From: Tritrichomonas musculus
Taxonomy: Eukaryota > Parabasalia > Tritrichomonadida > Tritrichomonadidae
Reading direction: 5' to 3'
Assembly: GCA_039105265.1 (NCBI GenBank)
Contig: JAPFFF010000066.1
Coordinates: 620,001 to 684,000, forward strand
Length of the DNA stretch: 64,000 bases
In this document: positions 1 through 9,242 of the stretch, piece by piece
Position numbering within the stretch: position 1 is the stretch's first letter
How the letters are laid out: each line of letters begins with the position of its first letter
Position numbers and translations under genes: made by a program
Notes under the pieces: generated by a model
Seen by the model: the letters and a program-made list of their open reading frames with translations, nothing else
The model's database searches: none
What the model was told of the DNA's origin: nothing

Positions 1-2
1 CT

Positions 3-134
3 TCGCCCAGGACGGAGTCCATTGAAGAATTAAGGAATGAAATAAATGAAATCAGAAATACAGTAAATAAAATTATATCATTTCTTCAGGAATCGTCAAG
101 TTCTATTGATGTATTACCGCCATCGACAACTTGA
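3..134 (+). CDS. C-terminal tail of a Polinton gene (partial)
   Basis: An open frame enters from the left edge and ends at a TGA at 132-134, giving 43 residues. The tail is rich in Glu, Ile and Asn with heptad-like spacing (IEELRNEINEIRNTVNKI), so it may end in a short coiled coil, followed by a Ser/Pro-rich tip. It overlaps the 3' end of the convergent ATPase gene by about 49 bases, an arrangement common in compact virus-like elements. The product cannot be identified from the tail alone. Confidence 0.45.
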   Translation, partial: SPRTESIEELRNEINEIRNTVNKIISFLQESSSSIDVLPPSTT

Positions 135-919
135 ATGATCATATATGGATGACTTTCACAATCTTCAGTTTTTCGTTTCAATATTTTTGAATACATTTCA
201 TAAAATTCGTCAAATGATAAATTAGATGCTGATTGTGAATAAATATAACGTAATTGTTGTTTATTGAAACATGGAAATATAAATAATGTTGATATTTCAT
301 TTTTAACATGAGGTTTTAATCCTTTCCAACCTTGAATTAAAAGGAGGAATGAAAAATTTATATGTCTACATCTACGTATTAATTGGCTAAAATAAGATTC
401 TTCTGAAGAAAAGAGTTTACTGTTGGAAATATCATCGAATAAAACGATTGTATGCAATACTTCTCGGTTGAAATCAGAAACGGCAAGCATTTTAAACATA
501 TCCTCTTTTTGTTGATCATCTATTTTGTCATGGAGGTTTTCTCGTTTGATAAGATTATATAAATTCTTTGCTGAGATTAAATCCTTCATAAATTCAACAG
601 CTTCTTGTTCACTAATTATAATATATGGAATCATAAGAAGTGGCTTTAAAGCTAAAAATGTTTTATCTGATTCTTGACCGTCTTTTGTAACGTAGACAAA
701 TAAGTGATGAGTGTTTAATACACCTAATTTGATGATTTCCTTTAATGCTATCACAGTCTTTCCTGATGATTGCTTACCAACTATGACGTTAACACTATTT
801 AACCTAATATTAACCTCAGGGTGTATTTCAGAAATTAGGCTTTCATTTTTATTCATAGTATAGGTTTTCAACGTATTCATAACGTGCGTTTTAACCATAT
901 TCTCTAATGATGTGTTCAT
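86..919 (-). CDS. Polinton packaging ATPase (A32/FtsK-HerA type)
   Basis: Predicted 277-residue ATPase of the A32-like FtsK/HerA family, which in Polintons and related viruses pumps DNA into capsids. The Walker A loop is GKQSSGKT near residues 49-56, followed by a helix and strand. The Walker B strand is HTIVLFDDIS near residues 155-165, with acidic residues after a hydrophobic run. The following SQLIRRCRH stretch fits the arginine-rich sensor region of the family. The length is typical for the Polinton enzyme. It starts at an ATG at 919 and is co-oriented with the 418-residue gene about 107 bases upstream, so the two may be coordinately expressed. The family call rests on motifs and context, not on a database match. 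Confidence 0.78.
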   Translation of the reverse strand: MNTSLENMVKTHVMNTLKTYTMNKNESLISEIHPEVNIRLNSVNVIVGKQSSGKTVIALKEIIKLGVLNTHHLFVYVTKDGQESDKTFLALKPLLMIPYIIISEQEAVEFMKDLISAKNLYNLIKRENLHDKIDDQQKEDMFKMLAVSDFNREVLHTIVLFDDISNSKLFSSEESYFSQLIRRCRHINFSFLLLIQGWKGLKPHVKNEISTLFIFPCFNKQQLRYIYSQSASNLSFDEFYEMYSKILKRKTEDCESHPYMIIQVVDGGNTSIELDDS

Positions 920-1026
920 TTTCTATGTATTAATGTTAAAGTTTATTTTAATTATTGATAAAAATATATTTTTATGTTTATGAATCATTAACTGAAATTA
1001 GATATTAACACATTTCTTAAAATTTA

Positions 1027-2283
1027 TTATTCAGGTTCTTCTACGATTGCTGATGTTTGTAATGCTTGTACTTGTGATTGAACATTAGCATCAAACCATT
1101 TATTAAAATCACTTGGATTTGGAGGTAATGCATTTATTCCTTGGAGTATTATTGCAATTGTTGCTTTAGCAACTAATGGAATATGTTCAGGGTTAACTGG
1201 TAGTCCGGATTTATTACACATTTCACATTCAGTAGGTACAAAATCAGCAATTTTTACAGGATTAATTAAATAATCGTGAACTATGAACTCAATAGCTTCT
1301 TTAACTGCTTTCTTTCCTCTTAAATTCTTCCATTGATCCTCATTAACATTCATAACACTTTCACCATAAACATAAACCATTGCAGGAAGTAAAGCAAATT
1401 GATTCCATATAACCGTTGCCATTTGTGTAAGTGTAAATGGTAATTTTACACCGTTGAGGTATTTGATACCTTGATAAATTGGAGAGATACACTTACCAAC
1501 AAAGGCCTGATAAGTTGAACGTTTCTTTGGTTTGATTAAGTGCTTTTCATCGATACCAGCAGCTTTTAATTTTGTTTCAAAGTCTTGCCAACCTTCACCT
1601 GCATAATTAGTGACTGAACGACCTGTTTCATCAAATTCAGAATGATATATATTATTAATAAATCCTCTTAAGTTCATACCTTGTTTATGAGCTTCTTTAC
1701 GTTGGTCCACAGATGGATAAGCTTTATAATAAGCATTGCGATATGGGAATAATGACGGAACGGTTGTAAATCCATTAACTATTACAGGCTTTTTACCTTC
1801 TTTTGTTTGTACGACGACTTCAGGTATTCCGTCACCATCTAAATCTTTACCGGTGGCTTCATATAAATCATTATATCCATGTCGATTAATCCATTCATTC
1901 GCACTTACAACACTTTGAGCGTCTCGAATTTGTTTAACATCTTGATTTAATTTAGCCACAACATTAATTAAGTCATCCATACCAACATTACCGTATTTAT
2001 TTTGTTTTGCCTTTTTCGTTGGTTGAATTGCAGCCATTCTTTCACGGTAAAACGCCATATCATTTAATGCTTTCGTTAAGTCTTTCTTATTAATGTTATT
2101 TTCTGCCAAGCTAGCGTATGATTGATCACGCATTTGGTTTAATTGAGAAACATTATTTATTAATTGCGGAATTTTCGATTTATTCATTTTATTAATTGGT
2201 AAAAAATTTAAATTATCGTTTTTGTTTTGAAAATTATTTAATCTAGAAATAAAATTTGAAATTGATTTATCATTTATTCTCAA
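1027..2283 (-). CDS. Polinton protein of structural type, unassigned
   Basis: A 418-residue protein encoded next to the packaging ATPase. I do not recognise a named domain. Residues near 147-157 read DLDGDGIPEVVV, an Asp-rich loop of the calcium-binding DxDxDG kind, followed by a conserved-looking segment of aromatic and basic residues (PYRNAYYKAYPSVDQRKE). The N-terminal 100 residues are Asn/Lys-rich, and a Cys pair (CEMCNKSG) lies near residue 350. Position beside the ATPase is where Polintons usually carry capsid or capsid-associated genes, so a minor virion protein is plausible, but this is inference. The gene is intact in the window. Confidence 0.6.
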   Translation of the reverse strand: MRINDKSISNFISRLNNFQNKNDNLNFLPINKMNKSKIPQLINNVSQLNQMRDQSYASLAENNINKKDLTKALNDMAFYRERMAAIQPTKKAKQNKYGNVGMDDLINVVAKLNQDVKQIRDAQSVVSANEWINRHGYNDLYEATGKDLDGDGIPEVVVQTKEGKKPVIVNGFTTVPSLFPYRNAYYKAYPSVDQRKEAHKQGMNLRGFINNIYHSEFDETGRSVTNYAGEGWQDFETKLKAAGIDEKHLIKPKKRSTYQAFVGKCISPIYQGIKYLNGVKLPFTLTQMATVIWNQFALLPAMVYVYGESVMNVNEDQWKNLRGKKAVKEAIEFIVHDYLINPVKIADFVPTECEMCNKSGLPVNPEHIPLVAKATIAIILQGINALPPNPSDFNKWFDANVQSQVQALQTSAIVEEPE

Positions 2284-2319
2284 ACCTTCATGTTGTATAT
2301 AATTATTTTCATTTAAAAA

Positions 2320-2460
2320 TTACATTAAATTTGCAACTGAACCTTGCCATGAAGGCGACTCATGAAGAGTAACGTTAAGTTTTTCATTAATTAATTCAAT
2401 ATATTTATTAAGTTTATCAAGTTTCAAACCTTTAAAATTATTTCTATTTAATTTTGACAT
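2320..2460 (-). CDS. Small Polinton ORF, 46 residues
   Basis: A short frame reads MSKLNRNNFKGLKLDKLN and onward to a Trp-containing tail (HESPSWQGSVANLM) before TAA. It is on the same strand as, and about 36 bases upstream of, the 418-residue gene. Its basic N-terminus and leucine-rich centre could form a short amphipathic helix. The amino-acid mix is less biased than random translation of this AT-rich DNA would give, and it sits in line with the other element genes. Function unknown. Confidence 0.45.
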   Translation of the reverse strand: MSKLNRNNFKGLKLDKLNKYIELINEKLNVTLHESPSWQGSVANLM

Positions 2461-2486
2461 ATTCTTTATATTAAAACAAGGAACGC

Positions 2487-2513
2487 CACTTTTTGAACTG
2501 CGTTCAAAAAGTG
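2487..2513. repeat. Perfect hairpin, CTTTTTGA core (copy 1)
   Basis: A 12-bp perfect inverted repeat, CACTTTTTGAAC and its complement, separated by the 3-base loop TGC. It lies just past the last Polinton coding sequence. The same design recurs at 22.75, 22.88, 24.37 and 24.43 kb with different stem lengths. Confidence 0.85.
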
Positions 2514-2691
2514 TCTAGTACACAGTTTTTTTCTTTTAGAAAAAAGACAATATCTATATAAAAGGCATTCAAATAAACAATAATTTAATCAAAATTTTAT
2601 TCTAAAATTAACAGAGCATAAAAAACTTTATTAATGCTTTCTGTAAAAAAACTAACAAAAGTTTGTAATTAGCAAAAACGCGAATCAGTTA

Positions 2692-3699
2692 TTAACATCA
2701 ATGTTTGTCTGTCGTTAGCATAGATGTTTATCTGTTGTTAGCATCGATGTTTATCTGTTGTTAGCATCGATGTTTATCTGTTGTTAGCATCGATGTTTGT
2801 ATGTTGTAAGCATCGATGTTTGTATGCTGTTAGCATCGATGTTTGTATGCTGTTAGCATCGATGTTTATCTGTTGTTAGCATCGATGTTTATCTGTTGTT
2901 AGCATCGATGTTTGTCTGTTGTAAGCATCGATGTTTATCTGTTGTTAGCATTGATGTTTATCTGTTGTTAGCATCGATGTTTGTCTGTTGTAAGCATCGA
3001 TGTTTGTATGTTGTTAGCATCGATGTTTGTCTATTGTAAGCATCGATGTTTGTCTATTGTAAGCATCAATGTTTGTATGTTGTTAGCATCGATGTTTGTA
3101 TGTTGTTAGCATCGATGTTTGTCTGTTGTAAGCATCGATGTTTGTATGTTGTTAGCATCGATGTTTGTCTATTGTAAGCATCGATGTTTATCTGTTGTTA
3201 GCATCGATGTTTGTATGTTGTTAGCATCGATGTTTGTCTATTGTAAGCATCAATGTTTGTATGTTGTTAGCATCGATGTTTGTATGTTGTTAGCATCGAT
3301 GTTTGTATGCTGTTAGCATCGATGTTTATCTGTTGTTAGCATCGATGTTTATCTGTTGTTAGCATCGATGTTTGTCTGTTGTAAGCATCGATGTTTGTAT
3401 GTTGTTAGCATCGATGTTTGTCTATTGTAAGCATCAATGTTTGTATGTTGTTAGCATCGATGTTTGTATGTTGTTAGCATCGATGTTTGTATGCTGTTAG
3501 CATCGATGTTTATCTGTTGTTAGCATCGATGTTTATCTGTTGTTAGCATCGATGTTTGTCTGTTGTTAGCATCGATGTTTGTCTGTTGTTAGCATCGATG
3601 TTTATCTGTTGTTAGCATCGATGTTTGTATGTTGTAAGCATCGATGATTATCTGTTGTTAGCATCGATGTTTGTATGTTGTAAGCATCGATGTTTGTCA
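2692..3699. repeat. 23-bp tandem array, about 44 copies
   Basis: A minisatellite of 23-bp units with the core TTAGCATCGATGTTT, each unit centred on the palindrome ATCGAT. Units vary mainly at fixed positions (GTTA or GTAA; TTTA or TTTG; TCTG, TATG or TCTA). Because 23 is not a multiple of 3, any long frame through it repeats every 23 residues; such frames at 3119-3316 and 3625-3855 are by-products and not genes. The array abuts the Polinton end, and could be subterminal to it or an independent satellite. Confidence 0.93.
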
Positions 3700-3719
3700 A
3701 TTTTTAAGATAATATTATC

Positions 3720-3832
3720 TGGCGGTAGGATTATCTGGTTGTGGGATTTATCTGGCTGTGGGATTTATCTGGCTGTGGGATTTATCTGGCTGTGGGATTT
3801 ATCTGGCTGTGGAATTTATCTGGCTATGAGAT
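3720..3832. repeat. 18-bp tandem array, about 6 copies
   Basis: Immediately after the 23-bp array, units of GGGATTTATCTGGCTGTG repeat about six times with edge variants. The two arrays share no obvious unit sequence. Confidence 0.88.
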
Positions 3833-3861
3833 TAAACTATTTTATTTCTTTTTGATAAATT

Positions 3862-3892
<31 letters not shown>

Positions 3893-4626
3893 TGGGAAAT
3901 CGTAATCGCCCGTAATCGTAATCGCCCGTGGCGGTTTAGGTCAATATTGACCTTGTATCGTACCATAGAAAAAAAAGTCTGGAACTTTTTTGCACTTTTG
4001 CAAAAAAAAGCATGGGTAGCTACCCATGGTTTTTTCTATAAAAAAAAAATATAAACGGAATATTTTTTTATAGTCTAAAATCGATATTATTATGAGCATT
4101 CGCATATAAACAAGAAAGCGCAAATATTTTTAACACCATCATTTTATTATTTTGATGTATACAATTACGTAAATTCCAACTTTTCGCCGATATCATTGAT
4201 ATTGGAAATCATATACTTTTAAAGTTAAAAGGTAGTTAATTAATTTTGAGTAATACGGTTTCATATTTATTTTTATGCCTTTGGATTGTGCATTTGTTTA
4301 CACAATATAAAATATTCATATAATATTTAGATTAAAATTTTGATTTTCTTTGTTATAAAGTAATCAATAGAACTTTTATTAGCATATAAAATATTTGTCC
4401 TTTCTTGTTTATAAGCCAAAGCTCATTATGATATCGATTTTAGACTATAAAAAAATATTCAGTTTATATTTTTTTTTATATAGAAAAAACCATGGGTAGC
4501 TACCCATGCTTTTTTTTGCAAAAGTACAAAAAAGTTCCAGACTTTTTTTTCTATGGTACGATACAAGGTCAATATTGACCTAAACCGCCACGGGCGATTA
4601 CGATTACGGGCGATTACGATTTCCCA
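3893..4626. mobile_element. Non-autonomous DNA transposon with long terminal inverted repeats
   Basis: A 734-bp element begins TGGGAAATCGTAATCG and ends with its exact complement. Arms 3893-4097 and 4421-4626 are about 98% identical by eye, and weaker pairing continues inward to about 4130 and 4388. Each arm contains two perfect palindromes of its own (GGTCAATATTGACC and CATGGGTAGCTACCCATG) and a repeated CGTAATCGCCCG box. No coding capacity. The flanks are A-rich on both sides (27 A before, 7 A after), so the target duplication cannot be resolved. Arm length suggests a MULE-like or foldback MITE; the superfamily is not certain. Confidence 0.88.
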
Positions 4627-5211
4627 AAAAAAATAAAAATAAAAAAATTAAATTCTATGAGCTTTATGAAAAAAATAACTGAAAATTTTTTTTTATTAAA
4701 ATATCTTAATCAAAAAGAAATAAAATAGTTTACAATTATAATTACAAATGCAAATAATAATATAATTAAATTAATTATTATCCAAAATATTTTAAAACAA
4801 TATGATGGCTGGATAAGTTCAGGTCTTATTTTTTTGGGGTTTTGTTTTATTATATTAAGATAATAAATTGTAAATAAACTGAAATTGTAATTGCTAAGAT
4901 CCACCAAAAAAGCACTCTTCGAATAAATCAATATCTTTATGAAACGATAAAAAAAAATCATATTAATTCGTTAAAATTTACTTTCAAATAGCAGAATAAA
5001 AACATCAAGATATATTTGATATAATTAGTTTTATTAAAAATAATTGAGATTTGTATTGTTTATAGAGAAAAAACGATATGACGAATATCGTAAAAGTAAA
5101 AATGGTAATTCTAATAGTAATTACACATTACTACTTCTGGAGAAAATTATTGTACGTGAATATTCGAAGTATTTGATTTATTTATGAAATTTGGTAAATA
5201 AAATATTAAGA
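4627..5211. other. AT-rich spacer, nothing recognised
   Basis: About 585 bases of AT-rich DNA between the long-armed element and the CGGACGG repeat module. A frame on the minus strand (4710-4961) is rich in Ile, Phe and Asn, as expected by chance, and I do not support it as a gene. Confidence 0.6.
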
Positions 5212-5684
5212 TAAATTTAATCATTTACGTATAAAATTTATGTTTTCAATTTTTGACTTTTGAGATTTATTTTTTTTAGACATGTGATATAAAAATAAAT
5301 GATAAAATAATTTTTAAAAAATTATTTGGAATCTGCGGACGGTTATTTAAAAAATATTTGGAGAACGTTTATTTATAAAATTTTTTTGACTTTAATTTTC
5401 TGAGCCTATTGAATTATAAAATTTTATTAAAATTGGAATCTGCGGACGGTTAGATGATATTTCAATGATCCGCAGCGGTTAGCAGATTAATATTTCATGA
5501 AGAAATACGTTATTTAATAATAAATGAAGAATCTGCGGACGGTTATAAAATTTATTCGTTTTTTTGAAATCTGCGGACGGTTATAAAATTTATTCGTTAA
5601 TTGGAATCTGCGGACGGTTAATAAAAGTAAATTTAATCATTTACGTATAAAATTTATGTTTTCAATATTTGACTTTTGAGATTT
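5212..5684. repeat. CGGACGG repeat module between 57-bp direct repeats
   Basis: Two nearly identical 57-bp direct repeats (5212-5268 and 5628-5684, one mismatch by eye) flank an interval holding five copies of AATCTGCGGACGGTTA, ending at 5345, 5452, 5545, 5583 and 5620. A sixth degenerate copy lies near 5470 (GATCCGCAGCGGTTAG). Copies are irregularly spaced (about 37-107 bases), unlike a simple tandem array. The motif is strikingly GC-rich for its surroundings. Its role is unknown: internal repeats of a transposon or clustered protein-binding sites are both possible. Confidence 0.8.
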
Positions 5685-5718
5685 GAGGATGAAAATTATG
5701 AAAATCATTTATGAAGGG

Positions 5719-5774
5719 GTGATGAATCAGTGGTGAAATCATGCCGCTTTACGGCGTGGACAAAGTCCTTTTTT
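5719..5774 (+). other. Candidate small structured RNA ending in T6
   Basis: A GC-rich patch contains GTGATGA (matches the box C consensus of C/D snoRNAs), then a hairpin GCCG-CTTTA-CGGC at 5743-5755, then GGAC-AAA-GTCC at 5758-5768 followed at once by TTTTTT, as in RNA polymerase III termination. A TGGTGAAATCAT string inside it recurs at 5926-5937. I see no convincing box D and cannot assign a family; it may be a repeat fragment. Confidence 0.25.
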
Positions 5775-5909
5775 GAGGTTTGAGGAAAAAAAATTAAAAT
5801 GTTAAAAAAAAATTTGTAATAATATTATCACATATAACAAAATTTATGAATTAAAAATTAATATGTCGATGCGGTGGTGTATATAAATTGATATCATAGA
5901 TTATAAAAA

Positions 5910-5991
5910 GCAGTGAGTTGTGGATTGGTGAAATCATTATATATATAATAACTGTGTAATGTGACGTGAACAATTATTAACCCCCCACTGC
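5910..5991 (+). other. Second structured patch sharing TGGTGAAATCAT
   Basis: An 82-base patch is closed by a GCAGTG/CACTGC stem (5910-5915 with 5986-5991) and contains the same TGGTGAAATCAT string seen 190 bases upstream. Possible RNA gene or repeat relic. Confidence 0.2.
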
Positions 5992-6220
5992 TTATCTCAT
6001 ATACTCTACTATTATATAAAAAAAAATTTGAAATAAATCATTTTTTGTTTTTCCGATCGAACTTTTTCAAATAATTATATTTTAAATAAATATTTGAGAA
6101 TATTAGAGCAGAAATTTATTTTGTTGATTAAAAAAAAATTATATACTTCTTTAATATAAATCAAATAATGATTTTACCTACTTTGTAAAAGCAAAATAAA
6201 ATATTTTAAAATATTTATTA

Positions 6221-7598
6221 GAGGTGCGGACACCTACTTTACATTTTTAACGTTTATAAAAATATGTATATCTTTTTATGTATTAATAATTACTAAATAA
6301 CATTTTGATATTATATTCTAGTGCATTTATTTTATATATTTATTATTTTAATGTTTTAAAATATCAATTATATATGTTATAATAACACAAACAAGTATCC
6401 TATGAAAATAACCCAATCCAGCCACCTGATGGATGGATTGAATTTATAATGATTAATTATTATATATATTGGAAATTAATGATTAATTATGCATTTTGTT
6501 ATTTTATAAATATTTCATATTTTGTTAAAAAGTTCATTTTAATGAATTTTTACATATTTTTTTGAAATATCTAAATAAATAAAGAATTTATTTAGATTAT
6601 AATTACATTTAGATATATTACATTTAATTTAATAAAGATATGCTAAATTTAGTTTGATTTGATTCAGGGGGCTGAGCTGCAAATATCAATTTTAAAATCA
6701 TAAACATTAATAACGATTTTTTTTCAATAAAAAATTTTTATTAAAATATTAAGCAAATATCTTTTTATATTTATATATATATCATAGATTATATAACTTT
6801 TAATAATATTATATATACTATAAAAATATTTAAAATAAATATAAACAATTAATAAACTTTATATAATTGTATATTCTAAATATTGAACAATTAGAATTTC
6901 AAATCGTTTCTCATAAAATGTTAATTTGAGAGAAATGAAATAAATAATTTTCTTTATATATTTTGAAGTTTAATTAAAATTTAAATCAAATGTAGAAAGT
7001 TTTTTTTCATTATTTTTTTTTTCATAAATTTTGAATAAAAAAATCTTCGAGAATAAAATTGAGAATATAGTAAATAATAATTGAGAGTCGTTACATTAAA
7101 ATTCATATCTTAATATGTAATTTATTATTTTATTATATTATAATAATTATATGATATATATAAAATATATAACAATTATATATTAATAATATTATTTTAA
7201 AATACTTTTTTTTATTAAATTTGGCCCATTTTCATTTTCTCAATTTTTTTTTGGGCCAATTTAAGTGGAAACTATATCATACATTAATAATTAAATAATA
7301 ACAAACGAGACACATTTTTTTAAATAGTATAAAAATGATTTTTATCATGTTTTTATTACTTTTTTTCTTCTAAATAATAGATTTTTCTATCAATTGCATA
7401 ATTTCTATAGTTTACATATTTTTATATTTTTTTCAGTGGTTTATATTTTTCTACCTCAGAAAAAAAATCATATATCGCCACAAGTCGGCCCCGTGGACGA
7501 AAATAAAAAATAATTATATCATTATAATGCTCATAAAAAATAATTAATATATACGAATTTTGGTGCGAATCTAAATCACTTCACCCTGTCCGCACCTC
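6221..7598. mobile_element. TTA-flanked non-autonomous DNA element
   Basis: GAGGTGCGGACA at 6221-6232 is the exact complement of TGTCCGCACCTC at 7587-7598, and both ends are bordered by TTA (6218-6220 and 7599-7601). A 3-bp TTA/TAA duplication is typical of PIF/Harbinger elements. The 1378-bp interior is AT-rich without coding capacity. It holds a short inverted pair of TGGCCCA/TGGGCCA near 7223-7260. Superfamily assignment rests only on a 3-bp duplication. Confidence 0.55.
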
Positions 7599-7601
7599 TT
7601 A

Positions 7602-8287
7602 TTTATTTTAAAATTTTTTGTGACATGCAAATATAATTACTTTTATAAATTTATAATTAATATCTAAGTATATTTATATCATAAAATAAATTTTTAATAA
7701 TTCAATTTCCAAGTTATAAATAAAACTTATTTATTCTTCTCAAATTGAAAGAATATTCAATTAACCTTCTCTCAAATTGAAAAGCTATTCAATAAAAATT
7801 CTCTCAAATTGAAATGGTATTCAATCATGATCTTATCAAAAATGAAAGAGAATTCATTTTTCAATATATCAAATTTGAATATATCTACTTTTTGAATTGA
7901 AGATATTGAGTTAATAATGATGATTTGAATGAAAACTAAAAACTGTATAGAAGTTTTCGTTTGCTCAAGAGGAAAAGTTTTAATATACATCATTTAAATC
8001 TTATATTATCATTTTCAAAAAAATTTATCGAGTAGAATTTTGGTTGACATGCCTCTAAAATAATCAATGAAAATTGAAAGGTGTATCCAAGATTGAATTA
8101 AAGTGTCCATTTTGGCGATTTTGGTCACTCAAATTCTCTCAAAAAATAACGAACAAAAATGAGTATCCATTGGATACTTTTAAGAATACAAACTCGTTTA
8201 GACCCAAAAGCCTAGGAAAATTTCGAAAATTTTAATTCAATTTTTTTGAAAGGATTTTAATCGTACATGGCTGTGGTCTTCAATTTT
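7602..8287. other. AT-rich spacer
   Basis: About 690 bases with repeated CTCAAATTGAAA phrases (7739-7815) but no supported gene. The minus-strand frame at 7772-7993 is low-complexity and not credible. Confidence 0.5.
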
Positions 8288-8954
8288 TTAAGGGGGACCT
8301 TTCCCCGTTTACTATTTTTTTTTAACGATCATTGTTTCACTTTGATATAATCGTTTTCCCTCAAATTTTCATTCAATTTTAAAAAGGAAATAACTAAAGA
8401 TAGAAATCAAATTGATGTTTGCTTTTTGTTTTATCAATACTGTATTCAAAAAACTTAAAACTTGATGGTGGCAAAATGTTAAAAAAAATTAATGCAATTG
8501 AAAAAAAATCAAAAAAATCAAAAATGTTTTCATTTTTTGATAGACTTAAAAAAGGACGAAACCGCATACCTTTTACAATAACCGTTTTTTAAAAAGGACG
8601 AAACCGCATACCTTTTACAACATTCAAATTTTTTTTAAAACTTTCAAAAAAAAGAAAAGAAAGATAAAATGATAGAAAGATTAATTAAAAAAATTATTTA
8701 TTTTAAGCAAAAAACAATATTATTTTTATCTAATTGATATAAACCAGGACTTCTAATATTAGTAAAATAATTATCTTCAACATCCTTGACTTTTTTTAAG
8801 TTGTTCAAGACTAAAACTGAATTGAAATTTTGTTTTTGAATAATAAATTTCAGAAAACTCAAATAAAAATGAGGTAAAACAATTTTTAGGGAATTTTTAA
8901 TATATCTTGCATAAAAGTAAAAATATTGATAAAAATCGGTGCTGTTTAAAAAAA

Positions 8955-9017
8955 GTAAAAGGTTATGTATTAGCAATTGCATCAGATCCTAAATCTAATG
9001 GAAGATATGTAAATTAA
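8955..9017 (+). pseudogene. Coding-like relic
   Basis: A 20-codon frame reads VKGYVLAIASDPKSNGRYVN before a stop. Its amino-acid balance is unlike chance translation of this AT-rich DNA. No start or family seen. It sits in the loop of the nested inverted repeat and may be the remnant of a captured or transposon gene. Confidence 0.22.
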
Positions 9018-9143
9018 TATGGAAAAATGAATGGAGACTCGATTTTTTCCTTACTATCCTTTTGAAAAGTCAGTTTCATTTCGATACATTTATAATTTTG
9101 AATTGTAAGGTTTCTGTTAGGCTTCGTTTTTGATAGTTCATAA

Positions 9144-9242
9144 TCAATCTATTGGTTGAAGAATATCGATGATGTTTTAAAATCTCAAATTAGCGAACAA
9201 CCAGGCGATATGTCGAATTTGACTAGTACTTGCAAGCCATAA
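9144..9242 (+). pseudogene. Coding-like relic
   Basis: A 32-codon frame ends in DDVLKSQISEQPGDMSNLTS then TCKP and a stop. Its composition is balanced and hydrophilic, unlike neighbouring chance frames. With the relic at 8955-9017 it may be all that is left of one gene inside element A. Family unknown. Confidence 0.22.

Larger units (their letters stand above)
1..2520 (-). mobile_element. Maverick/Polinton element, one arm
   Basis: The left edge carries the arm of a Maverick/Polinton, a virus-like self-synthesising DNA element abundant in trichomonad genomes. Seen parts: an A32/FtsK-type packaging ATPase, a 418-residue protein of structural type, a 46-residue ORF, and the C-terminal tail of an oppositely oriented gene at the very edge. 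The genes visible here look whole, so this copy seems relatively young. The polymerase, integrase, protease and major capsid genes would lie left of the window. The right boundary is inferred: coding ends at 2460, a hairpin sits at 2487-2513 and a tandem array begins near 2692. I cannot see the second terminal repeat, so the exact end is unknown. Confidence 0.72.

Noticed and set aside
1736-1918. Plus-strand frame of 60 residues
   Set aside because: It is antisense to the intact 418-residue Polinton gene and has no features of its own.
3119-3316. Protein with 23-residue repeats
   Set aside because: The frame is produced by a 23-bp tandem repeat read in three phases; units vary freely and there is no gene context.
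2692-3699. CRISPR array
   Set aside because: Units are contiguous with no spacers, in a eukaryotic setting with no cas genes.
5212-5684. LTR retroelement because of flanking direct repeats
   Set aside because: Repeats are only 57 bp, the interior is 360 bp with no coding traces, and TG...CA ends are absent.
5719-5740. Hammerhead ribozyme core (GTGATGA...GAAA)
   Set aside because: The required CTGATGA is not present and the three-stem layout cannot be drawn.
8698-8982. 94-residue minus-strand protein
   Set aside because: Phe/Leu/Tyr/Asn-rich as expected by chance, and it runs through the loop of a noncoding inverted repeat.
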